A stretch of 64,000 nucleotides of DNA from Parabacteroides chongii (GTDB lineage: Bacteria > Bacteroidota > Bacteroidia > Bacteroidales > Tannerellaceae): positions 2,698,501-2,762,500 of the forward strand of contig NZ_CP120849.1 of the NCBI RefSeq assembly GCF_029581355.1, read 5' to 3'. The notes beneath the pieces were generated by a model. It did not search any database, was not told the origin of the DNA, and was given only the letters and a program-made list of their open reading frames with translations. This document shows, piece by piece, positions 8,167 to 17,288 of the stretch; position 1 is the stretch's first letter; every line of letters begins with the position of its first letter. Made by a program: the position numbers and the translations under genes.

Positions 8167-9516
8167 ATGAGTATGGTATTTTCAACACTAACTGCCATAT
8201 CGCCCGTAGATGGACGATATAGAAATAAAGCCGAAAACCTGGCGGCTTACTTCTCAGAGTATGCACTTATTAAATACAGGGTGCGAGTAGAAATAGAGTA
8301 TTTTATTACTCTTGCTGAGTATCTTCCACAGTTAAATAGCCTGGCTACAGTGGAGAATAAAGAAGCGTTGCGTAAAATTTATCAGGAATTCAGTCTGGAA
8401 GACGCAACCCGTATCAAGGAGATCGAGAGCGTAACGAACCATGATGTAAAGGCTGTTGAATATTTTATCAAAGAGAAATTCGACCTGCTGAACTTACAGG
8501 ACTATAAAGAATTTATTCATTTCGGATTGACTTCACAGGATATCAATAATACTTCTGTACCCTTGTCTATCAAGGATGCTTTAGATGAAGTGTATTATCC
8601 GGGTATTCAGGAAGTGATCGATATCTTGAAGAAGTATGCCGAAGATTGGAGTAATGTTTCTATGTTGGCAAAGACACACGGACAGCCGGCTTCTCCTACC
8701 CGTCTGGGAAAAGAGATTATGGTGTTTGTTTATCGTCTTGAACAGCAGGTAGCTTTGTTGAAAGCAATCCCTGTTTCTGCCAAGTTTGGTGGTGCAACCG
8801 GTAATTTCAATGCACATCATGTTGCTTATCCGCAATATGACTGGAAAGCATTCGGTAATAAGTTTGTGAATGAAGTGCTGGGACTGAGCCGTGAGGAATG
8901 GACTACACAGATTTCGAACTATGATAATCTGGCAGCTATTTTCGACGGTTTGAAACGTGTCAATACAGTGTTGATCGACCTGAATCGTGACTTCTGGCAG
9001 TATATCTCTATGGAATACTTCAAACAGAAGATCAAAGCGGGTGAAGTCGGTTCATCGGCAATGCCTCACAAGGTGAACCCGATCGATTTTGAAAATGCAG
9101 AAGGTAACCTGGGCATGGCGAATGCTATCCTGACGCACCTGGCTACGAAGTTGCCGATCTCCCGTCTGCAGAGAGATTTGACAGACTCTACCGTGTTGCG
9201 TAACGTGGGTGTGCCTTTGGCTCATATCGAAATCGCATTCAAAAGCTTAACAAAAGGGCTGGGTAAACTGTTATTAAATGAGAACGCTCTGTACCGGGAT
9301 CTGGATAATTGCTGGGCTGTCGTAGCTGAAGGTATTCAGACCATTTTGCGTCGTGAAGGTTATCCGAAGCCTTACGAAGCCTTGAAAGCCTTAACCCGGA
9401 CAAATGAGGGAATCACTGAGAAATCAATCAGTGACTTTATTGAAACGCTGCAGGTTAGTGATGCAGTAAAAGCAGAATTAAAGGCGATTACGCCTCATAA
9501 TTATACAGGTATTTAG
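8167..9516 (+). CDS. purB: Adenylosuccinate lyase
   Basis: A 449-residue enzyme of the fumarase/aspartase superfamily. It cleaves SAICAR to AICAR plus fumarate and adenylosuccinate to AMP plus fumarate in purine synthesis, in the cytoplasm. The N-terminus ISPVDGRYRNKAENLAAYFSE, the helix motif HFGLTSQDINNT, KTHGQPASPT and the family signature GSSAMPHKVNPIDFEN (near residues 296-311) are all present. The length is close to the usual ~450. The ATG at 8167 directly follows the stop of a candidate leader peptide. The next two genes follow in the same direction with short gaps, but they are functionally unrelated. Confidence 0.97.
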   Translation: MSMVFSTLTAISPVDGRYRNKAENLAAYFSEYALIKYRVRVEIEYFITLAEYLPQLNSLATVENKEALRKIYQEFSLEDATRIKEIESVTNHDVKAVEYFIKEKFDLLNLQDYKEFIHFGLTSQDINNTSVPLSIKDALDEVYYPGIQEVIDILKKYAEDWSNVSMLAKTHGQPASPTRLGKEIMVFVYRLEQQVALLKAIPVSAKFGGATGNFNAHHVAYPQYDWKAFGNKFVNEVLGLSREEWTTQISNYDNLAAIFDGLKRVNTVLIDLNRDFWQYISMEYFKQKIKAGEVGSSAMPHKVNPIDFENAEGNLGMANAILTHLATKLPISRLQRDLTDSTVLRNVGVPLAHIEIAFKSLTKGLGKLLLNENALYRDLDNCWAVVAEGIQTILRREGYPKPYEALKALTRTNEGITEKSISDFIETLQVSDAVKAELKAITPHNYTGI

Positions 9517-9578
9517 TGTGAAAATAAGCGTGTAGCCGTGAGGTTACCAATTAGTTAATTATTTATTAATTTACAACA

Positions 9579-11057
9579 ATGAGCACAGAAGAAAGAGAAG
9601 AATCTCAACCGCGTCCTAGAAAGGTGATACCAAGTATCAGACGGGAAAACACAGATCAGGAAGGTGAAAGAAGACCTTACAATCAAGGTTACAGCAGACC
9701 TGAGGGAAACAACTATGAACGGAGACCATATAACCGCCCAAGCCGGGATGACCGCGGTGGTTATAATTCTTATGGGGATAACCGCTCATCTTACGGAGAC
9801 CGTCCGAGTCGTCCTCGGACGTATGACAACCGTGAAGGTGGTGGTTATAACAGCAGACCTTCTTACAACAACCGCGACAACAATCGGGGTGGTTACAGCA
9901 ACAATCGTGAAGGCGGATACAACCGTCCTTCTTATGGTAACAATCGCCCCTCTTATGGTAACAATGATCGTTCTTATGGAAACAACGATCGTTCGTATGG
10001 TGGCGGCGGCGGTTTCAACCGTCCTTCTCGTCCTAACTATGACGAAAGACCGGGCAGAGCCTATTCCGCTTCTCCGGAAGGAGATGCAACCGGCGACGGT
10101 ATGAAGAAAAGAAGACCTAGAGTAGGTGATACTCGTGTCAACTCTTACGACTCTCGCGATAATCGCGGTGGCGGCAGACCTTCATACGGTAACAATAATC
10201 GCGGTGGCGGATATGGAAACAATGGCGGTGGCTACGGAAACAGACGTCCGCAACAACGTCGTACAAACGATTACAACCCGAATGCCAAGTACAACTTCCA
10301 GAAACAGTTGAAGTATAAGGAAGTATTGGCTGACCCTAACGAACCGATCCGTCTGAACAAGTTCTTGTCTAATGCTGGAGTTTGTTCACGTCGTGAAGCA
10401 GATGAATTTATCACAGCTGGTGCTGTAAAAGTAAATGATGTAGTAGTTACTGAACTGGGGACAAAGATCACCCGTCAGGATAAGGTAGAATTCAACGATA
10501 AACCGGTACAGATCGAAAGCAAGGTGTATATCGTATTGAACAAACCTAAAAACTGTGTGACTACGTCGGATGATCCTCAGGAACGTCTTACCGTTATGGA
10601 TCTGGTGAAGAATGCTTGCCAGGAACGTATCTATCCGGTAGGTCGTCTGGACCGTAACACAACCGGTGTATTGCTTCTTACTAATGATGGCGACTTGGCT
10701 TCAAAGCTGACTCACCCGTCATTCAAGAAAAAGAAGATCTATCACGTTTGGTTGGATAAGAACGTTTCTATCGAAGACATGGAAAAGATTGCTAACGGAC
10801 TGGAACTGGAAGACGGTGAAATCCATGCAGATGCAATCAGCTATGCCAGCGAAGACGACAAGAGCCAGGTGGGTATCGAAATCCACTCGGGACGTAACCG
10901 TATCGTGCGTCGTATCTTTGAATCGCTGGGATATCATGTAACGAAGCTGGATCGTGTATACTTTGCCGGATTGACTAAAAAGATGCTCGGACGTGGAAAA
11001 TGGCGTTATCTGAACGAACGTGAGGTGAACGCGCTTCGAATGGGTGCTTTTGAATAA
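9579..11057 (+). CDS. RluB/RsuA-type rRNA pseudouridine synthase with long disordered head
   Basis: A 492-residue protein. Residues 1 to about 240 are low complexity, rich in Arg, Gly, Asn, Tyr and Ser, with repeated SYGNN/NNRGGY units and no predicted fold. Then comes an S4 RNA-binding domain (IRLNKFLSNAGVCSRREADEFI) and a pseudouridine synthase domain with the catalytic Asp in YPVGRLDRNTTGVLLLTNDG, ending with EIHSGRNRIVRRIFESLGY. Enzymes of this group modify 23S or 16S rRNA. The basic, RGG-like head is much longer than in proteobacterial RluB and may promote RNA binding or condensate formation, which is inference. The overlapping ORFs in this Arg/Gly region are shadows. Confidence 0.93.
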   Translation: MSTEEREESQPRPRKVIPSIRRENTDQEGERRPYNQGYSRPEGNNYERRPYNRPSRDDRGGYNSYGDNRSSYGDRPSRPRTYDNREGGGYNSRPSYNNRDNNRGGYSNNREGGYNRPSYGNNRPSYGNNDRSYGNNDRSYGGGGGFNRPSRPNYDERPGRAYSASPEGDATGDGMKKRRPRVGDTRVNSYDSRDNRGGGRPSYGNNNRGGGYGNNGGGYGNRRPQQRRTNDYNPNAKYNFQKQLKYKEVLADPNEPIRLNKFLSNAGVCSRREADEFITAGAVKVNDVVVTELGTKITRQDKVEFNDKPVQIESKVYIVLNKPKNCVTTSDDPQERLTVMDLVKNACQERIYPVGRLDRNTTGVLLLTNDGDLASKLTHPSFKKKKIYHVWLDKNVSIEDMEKIANGLELEDGEIHADAISYASEDDKSQVGIEIHSGRNRIVRRIFESLGYHVTKLDRVYFAGLTKKMLGRGKWRYLNEREVNALRMGAFE

Positions 11058-11124
11058 TACGAAGATTAGCCGGTAGTCAATACCGGCTATCTTGTTTTGA
11101 TTATCTAAGAATAAACATATAAAC

Positions 11125-12531
11125 ATGGAAACAATTACTAGAACAAAAATTGTAGATGTACTGAAAAGCGAGGCTTACGGTACGACCGTTAACGTGAAGG
11201 GGTGGGTTCGTACCCGTCGTGGTAGTAAACAGGTTAGCTTTATTGCGCTGAATGACGGTTCTACAATAAATAATGTTCAGATCGTTGTGGATGTGGAAAA
11301 ATTGGGTGAAGAGTTCCTTAAACCGATTACTACCGGCGCTTGTATCAGTGTGAACGGTGAATTGGTCAAATCACAGGGACAGGGTCAGAATGTGGAGATA
11401 CAGGCTGCTGAAATTCAGATTTACGGTACTGCTGATCCCGCTACTTATCCGCTGCAGAAGAAAGGTCATTCACTTGAGTTCCTTCGTGAAATAGCGCACC
11501 TGCGTCCGCGTACCAATACGTTTGGTGCTGTCTTCCGCATTCGTCACAATATGGCGATCGCTATTCATAAGTTCTTTCATGAAAGAGGTTTCTTCTATTT
11601 CCATACACCGATCATTACAGCTTCAGACTGCGAAGGTGCCGGACAGATGTTCCAGGTAACGACGATGAATCTGTATGATTTGAAGAAAGACGAGAACGGT
11701 TCTATCATTTACGAGGATGATTTCTTCGGAAAGCAGGCTAGCTTGACGGTTTCCGGTCAGCTGGAAGGCGAATTGGCTGCCATGTCTTTGGGAGCGATTT
11801 ACACTTTCGGACCGACATTCCGTGCAGAAAACTCCAATACTCCACGCCACCTGGCAGAGTTCTGGATGATCGAGCCGGAAGTAGCATTTAATGAGATTGC
11901 GGAAAACATGCAGCTGGCTGAAGACTTTATCAAGTATTGTGTGCAGTGGGCTTTGGATAACTGTATGGAAGATATCCAGTTCCTGAACAATATGTTTGAT
12001 AAGGAATTGATCGAACGCCTGCAATTCGTCTTGAAACATGACTTTATCCGTCTGCCTTATACGGAAGGGGTCAAGATCCTGGAAGATGCTGTGGCTAAAG
12101 GACATAAGTTTGAATTTCCGATCTATTGGGGAGCAGACCTTGCTTCAGAACATGAACGTTATTTGGTGGAAGAACATTTCAAATGTCCGGTTATCCTGAC
12201 TGATTATCCGAAAGAGATCAAGTCTTTCTATATGAAGCAGAATGAGGATGGAAAGACAGTTCGTGCCATGGATGTATTGTTCCCGAAGATCGGTGAGATT
12301 ATCGGCGGATCACAACGTGAGGAAGATTACGAAAAACTGTCGAGACGTGCAAAAGAAATGGGTGTACCTGAAAAAGATATCTGGTGGTATCTGGATACCC
12401 GTCGTTTCGGTACAGCACCTCATTCCGGCTTTGGTTTGGGATTTGAACGTCTGTTATTGTTTGTAACAGGTATGACAAATATCCGTGACGTGATTCCTTT
12501 CCCGAGAACTCCGAATAATGCAGATTTCTAA
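11125..12531 (+). CDS. asnS: Asparagine--tRNA ligase
   Basis: A 468-residue class II aminoacyl-tRNA synthetase that charges tRNA-Asn in the cytoplasm. The N-terminal OB-fold anticodon-binding domain ([22 protein letters not shown]) is followed by the class II core: motif 2 [21 protein letters not shown] and motif 3 [29 protein letters not shown]. The [21 protein letters not shown] segment, with [11 protein letters not shown], favours AsnRS over AspRS. The length matches bacterial AsnRS. The convergent Lrp gene downstream is separated by a bidirectional terminator. Confidence 0.96.
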   Translation: METITRTKIVDVLKSEAYGTTVNVKGWVRTRRGSKQVSFIALNDGSTINNVQIVVDVEKLGEEFLKPITTGACISVNGELVKSQGQGQNVEIQAAEIQIYGTADPATYPLQKKGHSLEFLREIAHLRPRTNTFGAVFRIRHNMAIAIHKFFHERGFFYFHTPIITASDCEGAGQMFQVTTMNLYDLKKDENGSIIYEDDFFGKQASLTVSGQLEGELAAMSLGAIYTFGPTFRAENSNTPRHLAEFWMIEPEVAFNEIAENMQLAEDFIKYCVQWALDNCMEDIQFLNNMFDKELIERLQFVLKHDFIRLPYTEGVKILEDAVAKGHKFEFPIYWGADLASEHERYLVEEHFKCPVILTDYPKEIKSFYMKQNEDGKTVRAMDVLFPKIGEIIGGSQREEDYEKLSRRAKEMGVPEKDIWWYLDTRRFGTAPHSGFGLGFERLLLFVTGMTNIRDVIPFPRTPNNADF

Positions 12532-12541
12532 AAAGGTATTC

Positions 12542-12610
12542 CTCCGGTAATTACCGGAGACTTTGAGAACTAAAAAAGGCTTTAGAAATTTCTAAAGCCT
12601 TTTTTAGTTC
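12542..12610. terminator. Bidirectional terminator with two perfect palindromes
   Basis: An 18-bp perfect palindrome (12542-12559) is followed by a 44-bp perfect palindrome (12567-12610) with A/T tracts on both sides of a GGCTTTAGA stem. It can stop both asnS (plus) and the Lrp gene (minus). Confidence 0.9.
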
Positions 12611-12613
12611 TAT

Positions 12614-13084
12614 TTATTCGTCATCCAGATCGATTGGTATCTGTCTTTTAAAAGCCTCCTTGAAAGAGATCAGGGATTCTGTTCGGGCCAGCCCTAATGG
12701 CTGTAATTTATTATGGATAATATTCAGCAGATGCTGGTTGTTCTTTGCGTATATTTTAATGAACAGATCGTACTGCCCGGTCGTATAGTGGCATTCTACA
12801 ACTTCCGGGATTTGCTTCAATGCTTCTGTCACGGAAGGAAATTGTCCCGGAGATTTCAGGAATAATCCCATATAAGCACAGGTTTCATAACCAACTTTCG
12901 TATTATCCACGATAAATTCTGATCCTTTGATAACACCAAGGTTGGTGAGTTTTTGTATTCTCTGATGTATAGCGGCTCCTGATACATTGCATTCTCTGGC
13001 TACTTCTAGGAAGGGCATGCGGGCATTGCCTATAATAAGCTTTAATATTTTTTCATCCAATTCATCCAGTTGATGGTGTGCCAT
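12614..13084 (-). CDS. Lrp/AsnC family transcriptional regulator
   Basis: A 156-residue regulator. The N-terminal helix-turn-helix (LDELDEKILKLIIGNARMPFLEVARECNVSGAAIHQRIQKLTNLGVIKG) is followed by the RAM/AsnC ligand-binding alpha-beta domain (VECHYTTGQYDLFIKIYAKNNQHLLNIIHNKL). These proteins form octamer-like assemblies and respond to amino acids. The effector and targets here are unknown. It is divergent from the GNAT gene at 13231, with promoter-like boxes for both in the gap; autoregulation is common in the family but is not shown here. Confidence 0.93.
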   Translation of the reverse strand: MAHHQLDELDEKILKLIIGNARMPFLEVARECNVSGAAIHQRIQKLTNLGVIKGSEFIVDNTKVGYETCAYMGLFLKSPGQFPSVTEALKQIPEVVECHYTTGQYDLFIKIYAKNNQHLLNIIHNKLQPLGLARTESLISFKEAFKRQIPIDLDDE

Positions 13085-13134
13085 AATTTCTGTATATTTG
13101 TATTTCTGTTATTCTGTATGATTACATTTAAATA

Positions 13135-13142
13135 CAAATATA
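13135..13142 (-). promoter_or_regulatory. Candidate -7 box of the Lrp gene
   Basis: Minus-strand TATATTTG fits TAnnTTTG. A TTTCG-like -33 sequence lies about 20 nt upstream (13163-13167). Confidence 0.5.
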
Positions 13143-13170
13143 GGTAAACTATAATAATTAGACGAAATAA

Positions 13171-13200
13171 TTTGCTCAATTATTTTATTTCGTAAGTTTT
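13171..13200 (+). promoter_or_regulatory. Candidate promoter of the GNAT gene
   Basis: TTTG (13171-13174), 18 nt, then TAAGTTTT (13193-13200), a near-consensus Bacteroidetes promoter 30 nt before the ATG at 13231. Confidence 0.45.
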
Positions 13201-13230
13201 CTTTTATTAATCAATCAATTTTATAAGAGT

Positions 13231-13788
13231 ATGAGTTCAAGTACGGTAATCGAATGCAGGCCGGTTAAAGATTTTTCCGATCCTTTGTTGGATAAAGTAG
13301 AAAAAACATATAATGATTCTTTTCCGGAGGCCGAGCGACGGGCGTTTTCCCTGGTGAGAGAGTTGGTCAAAGATGAATCGCGTTTTAGCGTTTACGCGCT
13401 GTTTAAAGATAAGGAATATGCCGGCTTCATTACAGCCTGGCGTTTTGTCGGCTTTTCCTATGTGGAGCATTTTGCTATTGAGGCTTCCGCCCGTAATGGA
13501 GGTACAGGAGGAGAGGCTATGAGGCAGTTTATGGCGCTTTGTGACACTCCGATTGTCTTGGAAGTAGAAATACCCACCGAAGAGATGAGTATGCGTAGAA
13601 TAGGCTTCTATGAGCGCTTGGGGTATGTGCTGGACGATCATGTTTATTTCCAGCCTCCGTATCGTCCGGGAGAACCCTTGTTGGAAATGCGGTTAATGAC
13701 CTATGGTGAGCTCGATTTGAAACAGTCTTTTGAGGAAGTGAAGAACAACCTTTACCGATATGTATACGGCGTTAATGAATGCCGGTAG
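13231..13788 (+). CDS. GNAT family N-acetyltransferase
   Basis: A 185-residue protein with the acetyl-CoA-binding GNAT fold. The core reads YVEHFAIEASARNGGTGGEAM, with the R/Q-x-x-G-x-G/A-like loop in modified form (RNGGTGGEA), followed by VLEVEIPTEEMSMRRIGFYERLGYV, the usual beta4-beta5 strands with an ERLGY end. It probably transfers an acetyl group from acetyl-CoA to an amine, but the substrate is not evident. It stands alone, divergent from the Lrp gene and convergent with the ExbD operon. Confidence 0.85.
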   Translation: MSSSTVIECRPVKDFSDPLLDKVEKTYNDSFPEAERRAFSLVRELVKDESRFSVYALFKDKEYAGFITAWRFVGFSYVEHFAIEASARNGGTGGEAMRQFMALCDTPIVLEVEIPTEEMSMRRIGFYERLGYVLDDHVYFQPPYRPGEPLLEMRLMTYGELDLKQSFEEVKNNLYRYVYGVNECR

Positions 13789-13798
13789 AATTTACTCC

Positions 13799-13837
13799 AA
13801 TAAAAAAGGCAGAACTAAAAGTCCTGCCTTTTTTATT
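13799..13837. terminator. Bidirectional terminator between GNAT and ExbD genes
   Basis: A 14-bp stem (13799-13812 with 13824-13837) with an 11-nt loop and T runs on both strands. Confidence 0.88.
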
Positions 13838-13851
13838 TATTATTGAATTAA

Positions 13852-14319
13852 TTAGTCAACACGCTGTCTTGCAGAGTAGCTAATCTTCAATGCGTATGCT
13901 TCACGAAGAGCCTGTTTTACGTCTGTGATAACACCCATCTTAGTCTCTTTATCTGCTTTGATGGATACAGTCATAAACGGCTGATCTTCCTCTTTCATAC
14001 TTGACTTCTCTTGTGCGATGTAAGTTTCGATTTCGCTTACTTCTGCGAACTGATCGTTCAACTGCAAGCGGGTTTCAGAACCCATCTTAGCTCTCAATTC
14101 CTGAGTTGGTTTACCTACGTAAATGAATGTTACTAATGATTTCTTTTCCAACTTTTGAAGCTCAGTAGCCTGAGGAGCCTGGAAAACAACTTTTAAAGTA
14201 ACTTCACGCATAGTTGTTACCATCATGATGAAGAACAGGAAGGCAAACACCAAGTCAGGTAATGATGAAGTATTTAATTCGGGCATTTCTCTACCGCCCG
14301 CTTTACTAAATTTTCCCAT
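13852..14319 (-). CDS. ExbD/TolR family transport energiser, second copy
   Basis: A 155-residue inner-membrane protein with a short cytoplasmic start, one membrane helix (LPDLVFAFLFFIMMVTTMREV, with the proton-path Asp in the usual place) and a periplasmic domain. ExbD works with ExbB and TonB to pass the proton-motive force to outer-membrane transporters. It lies 2 nt downstream of another ExbD gene and is last in a four-gene minus-strand operon. Paired ExbD genes of different length are common in Bacteroidetes. Confidence 0.9.
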   Translation of the reverse strand: MGKFSKAGGREMPELNTSSLPDLVFAFLFFIMMVTTMREVTLKVVFQAPQATELQKLEKKSLVTFIYVGKPTQELRAKMGSETRLQLNDQFAEVSEIETYIAQEKSSMKEEDQPFMTVSIKADKETKMGVITDVKQALREAYALKISYSARQRVD

Positions 14320-14321
14320 TA

Positions 14322-14912
14322 TTATTTACCTCCATAATTTTTAGGTTCTGCTTCTGATATCTTTTGCGGATAAATCATCTGCACAGCCTTTTGTTGATCT
14401 TCCTCCAGGTCAGCGAAAGCTTTACCGAATTTCTTTTTAGAAACCTCATCTCTCAGTTCGTTGTAGGCTTTTGCCAATTCGTTCTGAACATCGATGTAAG
14501 CCTGGTATTCAGTGCCGCGGTCGTTCTGCAGAGAGATAACGTGATTTTTAGTTACCATCTGTTTTCCGAAATACGGTACGTCTACTTCAACCTTTTCAGG
14601 TTTGTGCTCATCGTTATAAGGATTCTCAATGAATTCTCTAACCTTGTCTTTCAGTTGCTTAATATCAATGAATTCATTATTACAGAGAATTTGGTTGTTA
14701 CTGTTGATCAGTACGACCAGGATATTTCTCTTTTTGATATCCATTTCTTCATTTTTCTTCTGGTCTTTGGGTACAGGAGGCGGCAAACGTCTTGCCAAAC
14801 CTTTATCTGTGTCCATTGAAGTAGTAATAAGGAAGAAGATAAGCAACATGAAAGCAATATCGGCTGAAGAAGTCGCATTCATTGCGGGCACTTTTCTCTT
14901 TTTTCTTCCCAT
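14322..14912 (-). CDS. ExbD/TolR family transport energiser, first copy
   Basis: A 196-residue ExbD homologue. The N-terminal membrane helix carries TSSADIAFMLLIFFLITTSMD, with the conserved Asp of the proton channel near residue 18. The periplasmic part is longer than that of its neighbour and Lys/Glu rich at the end. It is followed by the second ExbD after 2 nt and preceded by a membrane protein gene, so all belong to one ExbB/ExbD unit. The two paralogues probably form a heteromeric complex with ExbB, which is inference. Confidence 0.9.
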   Translation of the reverse strand: MGRKKRKVPAMNATSSADIAFMLLIFFLITTSMDTDKGLARRLPPPVPKDQKKNEEMDIKKRNILVVLINSNNQILCNNEFIDIKQLKDKVREFIENPYNDEHKPEKVEVDVPYFGKQMVTKNHVISLQNDRGTEYQAYIDVQNELAKAYNELRDEVSKKKFGKAFADLEEDQQKAVQMIYPQKISEAEPKNYGGK

Positions 14913-14950
14913 ATCGCTTGAATTGTTTTATATCGTTATTCTTATTACTA

Positions 14951-15424
14951 TTATCTATTAAGCATTCTTTTTACAGAACCAGCTGCTACAGCGATGATGA
15001 TCAAAACCATCAAAACAATTGTGGAGTTAATCCACATATCTGTAATCTTCAACCAGAACGGAATGTTGTAAGCCTGTGAATCTGCATTTAATCCTGTTAA
15101 AGGAGTTGCGTCACCCATTGAATAAGTGATGAACAGCACTGCTGCAAATAAGACAACAACGATCAAAGATGCCAATGCTGATTTCGGACTGGTTTTCAAT
15201 AATGATGTAAACTGCCAAAGCGCAAATATCACGGTACTGATAATTGTGACAAAGAACAGTATAGATGTCCAGTTGAGCAATAAGCCAGTATAAATAGGCT
15301 CTTTCATTTCAACAGAAGGGTCTACAACACCTCCTGCGTAGAACATACCCAATACGACAATACTGATAATAGAAGAGATCAGTAATGTCCAGCTGGATAT
15401 TTTTCTTATTTTAGTAACTGCCAT
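14951..15424 (-). CDS. Membrane protein of the ExbB/ExbD operon
   Basis: A 157-residue protein with four hydrophobic segments (about 12-29, 50-69, 84-101 and 130-148) and no enzyme motif. It sits between ExbB (9 nt upstream) and the first ExbD (38 nt downstream), a gene order that recurs in Bacteroidetes. This suggests an accessory subunit of the TonB-energising complex. I cannot name the family with confidence. Confidence 0.75.
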   Translation of the reverse strand: MAVTKIRKISSWTLLISSIISIVVLGMFYAGGVVDPSVEMKEPIYTGLLLNWTSILFFVTIISTVIFALWQFTSLLKTSPKSALASLIVVVLFAAVLFITYSMGDATPLTGLNADSQAYNIPFWLKITDMWINSTIVLMVLIIIAVAAGSVKRMLNR

Positions 15425-15433
15425 AAGTCTTAA

Positions 15434-16180
15434 TTATTTTTTGAATTTAAGGTTGTATTTGATAACCATGTCGATCAAAGTAATAGAAGCGTCTTCCATC
15501 TGGTTCAGGATAGCTTCCAGTTTGCTCAACAAATAGTTATAGAATACCTGAAGGATCAAAGCTACAACAAGACCACCTACTGTTGTGATCAAAGCCACTT
15601 TCATACCACCGGCAACAACCGTCGGGCTGATATCACCAACCTGTTCGATTTTGTCGAACGCCATAACCATACCAACTACAGTACCCAAGAATCCTAATGA
15701 CGGAGCCATAGCGATAAACAATGTGATCCATGACATGTTCTTTTCCAAAAGACCACCCTGTACACCACCGTAAGAAACGATTGATTTTTCAACAACGTCG
15801 ATACCCTGGTCGATTCTCATCAAGCCTTGGTAAGCGATAGAAGCGATAGGACCTCTTGTATCACGAGCGATAGCTTTTGCACCTTCTACGTCGCCTTTAT
15901 CAAGGGCGTCTTCGATACCTTTTAATAATTTGCTGGCGTTAGTTTCAGCTAAGTTCAGATAAATAATTCTTTCAAGGCAGAAAGCCAAACCGAAAATCAA
16001 AGCGATAGCAACCAAACTCATGAAGTCTGCACCACCTTCGATGAACTTAACTTTCAAAGCCTGGTACATACCACCTTCAACAACTTGTTCAGCTCCGGCT
16101 GCAGCGTCCTGCGCGAATGCTACGGTAGAGATTCCAAGGGCACATAAACCCATGAATGTTTTTGCAAAATACTTTTTCAT
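15434..16180 (-). CDS. ExbB/TolQ/MotA family proton channel
   Basis: A 248-residue inner-membrane protein. A signal-like N-terminus (MKKYFAKTFMGLCALGISTVAFA) precedes three membrane segments. The last two hold the family signature, with APSLGFLGTVVGMVMAFDKI and VAGGMKVALITTVGGLVVAL. It forms the proton channel that powers TonB with the ExbD partners encoded next. It is first in the operon exbB-membrane protein-exbD-exbD. A cleavable-looking N-terminal extension is usual in Bacteroidetes ExbB. Confidence 0.95.
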   Translation of the reverse strand: MKKYFAKTFMGLCALGISTVAFAQDAAAGAEQVVEGGMYQALKVKFIEGGADFMSLVAIALIFGLAFCLERIIYLNLAETNASKLLKGIEDALDKGDVEGAKAIARDTRGPIASIAYQGLMRIDQGIDVVEKSIVSYGGVQGGLLEKNMSWITLFIAMAPSLGFLGTVVGMVMAFDKIEQVGDISPTVVAGGMKVALITTVGGLVVALILQVFYNYLLSKLEAILNQMEDASITLIDMVIKYNLKFKK

Positions 16181-16261
16181 TGTGTGTTTAATTTTTAAGA
16201 TTAATAATTCTCTTATTTGTTTTTATTTTTGTTGTTAATAAATTCCTCCATGGTATTTATG

Positions 16262-16349
16262 CGGAGAGAGCGGGATTCGAACCCGCGATACACTTTAGGC
16301 GTATACACGCTTTCCAGGCGTGCCTCTTCAACCACTCGAGCATCTCTCC
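16262..16349 (-). tRNA. tRNA-Ser (GGA)
   Basis: The minus strand folds as an 88-nt class II tRNA with acceptor GGAGAGA/TCTCTCC, a long variable arm (GTATACGCC region), a GGTTCGAATCC T-arm and anticodon loop CTGGAAA, giving anticodon GGA. CCA is not encoded. Confidence 0.95.
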
Positions 16350-16382
16350 AATTTTCAGCCTTTGTCTCCTCTAAAACGAGCG

Positions 16383-16411
16383 CAAAATACGAAAAAAATC
16401 CCATATCCAAA
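16383..16411 (-). promoter_or_regulatory. Candidate promoter of tRNA-Ser
   Basis: Minus-strand TTTG (16408-16411), 18 nt, then TATTTTG (16383-16389). This is one base short of TAnnTTTG but is well placed 34 nt before the tRNA. Confidence 0.5.
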
Positions 16412-16499
16412 CGTTTCAGTGCACAAATCTAAAGTTTTTGCTTGACATATGCACAATATCTGACGGAATAAATTTAGCATCTGACCTGAAAATTTAAAA

Positions 16500-17285
16500 C
16501 TAAGCCTTTTTATTGGGAATTTTAAATAAATCCAATGCGTTTTTTCTTGTAATTTGTACGGTTTCATCAAGGCTAAGGCCGAATGTGTCCGCTACCTTCT
16601 CTGCCGTTTTCCATATATATACGGGTTCATTTCTTCTTCCCCTGTAAGGAACCGGAGCGAGGTAAGGAGCGTCCGTTTCCAATACAATATTATAGATATT
16701 ACTCTCCTTGATGGTGTCCGAAAGTTTGGAATTTTTAAATGTAACGACTCCGTTAATACCGAGTTTAAACCCGGACAGTTTTTTTATTTCCTCCAGTTCA
16801 TCCGTGGTACCGGTAAAACTGTGGAAAACACCTTTTAGTTTGTCCGGACCGACTTTGTGAATGCTGTCTAACACTTCTGCATAAGCCTCCCGGGTATGAA
16901 TGGCTACCGGCAAATCCAGGTCGATACTCCACTTCAACTGTTCTTCAAAAACAATTTTCTGTTCTTTCAGATAGGTTTTGTCCCAATACAAGTCAATTCC
17001 TATTTCTCCGATTCCGCAGTAAAAACGTTTTCCCAGCCAGGATTCTGTTATTTTGAGATTCTCGCTATAATGTTCATCCACACTGGTCGGGTGTAATCCC
17101 ATCATGGGGTAGGCGAAATCCGGAAAACGATCGCTTAAATCGTGCATCCGTTTGATGGTGGAAATGTCTACGTTGGGAAGCAGGATCGTGTCGATCCCTG
17201 ATTCCCGGGCAATATCAGCCAAAGCCTCCTGTTCCGGATCAAATTCTTCCAAATACAGATGGTTATGCGTATCTATGAGTTTCAT
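16500..17285 (-). CDS. TatD family metal-dependent deoxyribonuclease/hydrolase
   Basis: A 261-residue TIM-barrel hydrolase. Metal ligands are seen in DTHNHLYL at the start (HxH), the Glu in GIGEIGIDLYWDK, VAIHTREAY, GVFHSFTGT and ETDAPYLAPVPYRGRRNEP. TatD-type enzymes have 3'-5' exonuclease activity on DNA or RNA; the cellular role here is not defined. It is 3 nt downstream of the polyprenyl synthase gene on the same strand, so the two are surely co-transcribed. Confidence 0.93.
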   Translation of the reverse strand: MKLIDTHNHLYLEEFDPEQEALADIARESGIDTILLPNVDISTIKRMHDLSDRFPDFAYPMMGLHPTSVDEHYSENLKITESWLGKRFYCGIGEIGIDLYWDKTYLKEQKIVFEEQLKWSIDLDLPVAIHTREAYAEVLDSIHKVGPDKLKGVFHSFTGTTDELEEIKKLSGFKLGINGVVTFKNSKLSDTIKESNIYNIVLETDAPYLAPVPYRGRRNEPVYIWKTAEKVADTFGLSLDETVQITRKNALDLFKIPNKKA

Positions 17286-17288
17286 CTT

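Noticed and set aside
9664..10311. Alternative-frame ORFs in the head of the pseudouridine synthase
   Set aside because: They arise from the repetitive Arg/Gly/Asn codons of the true frame and stop within it.
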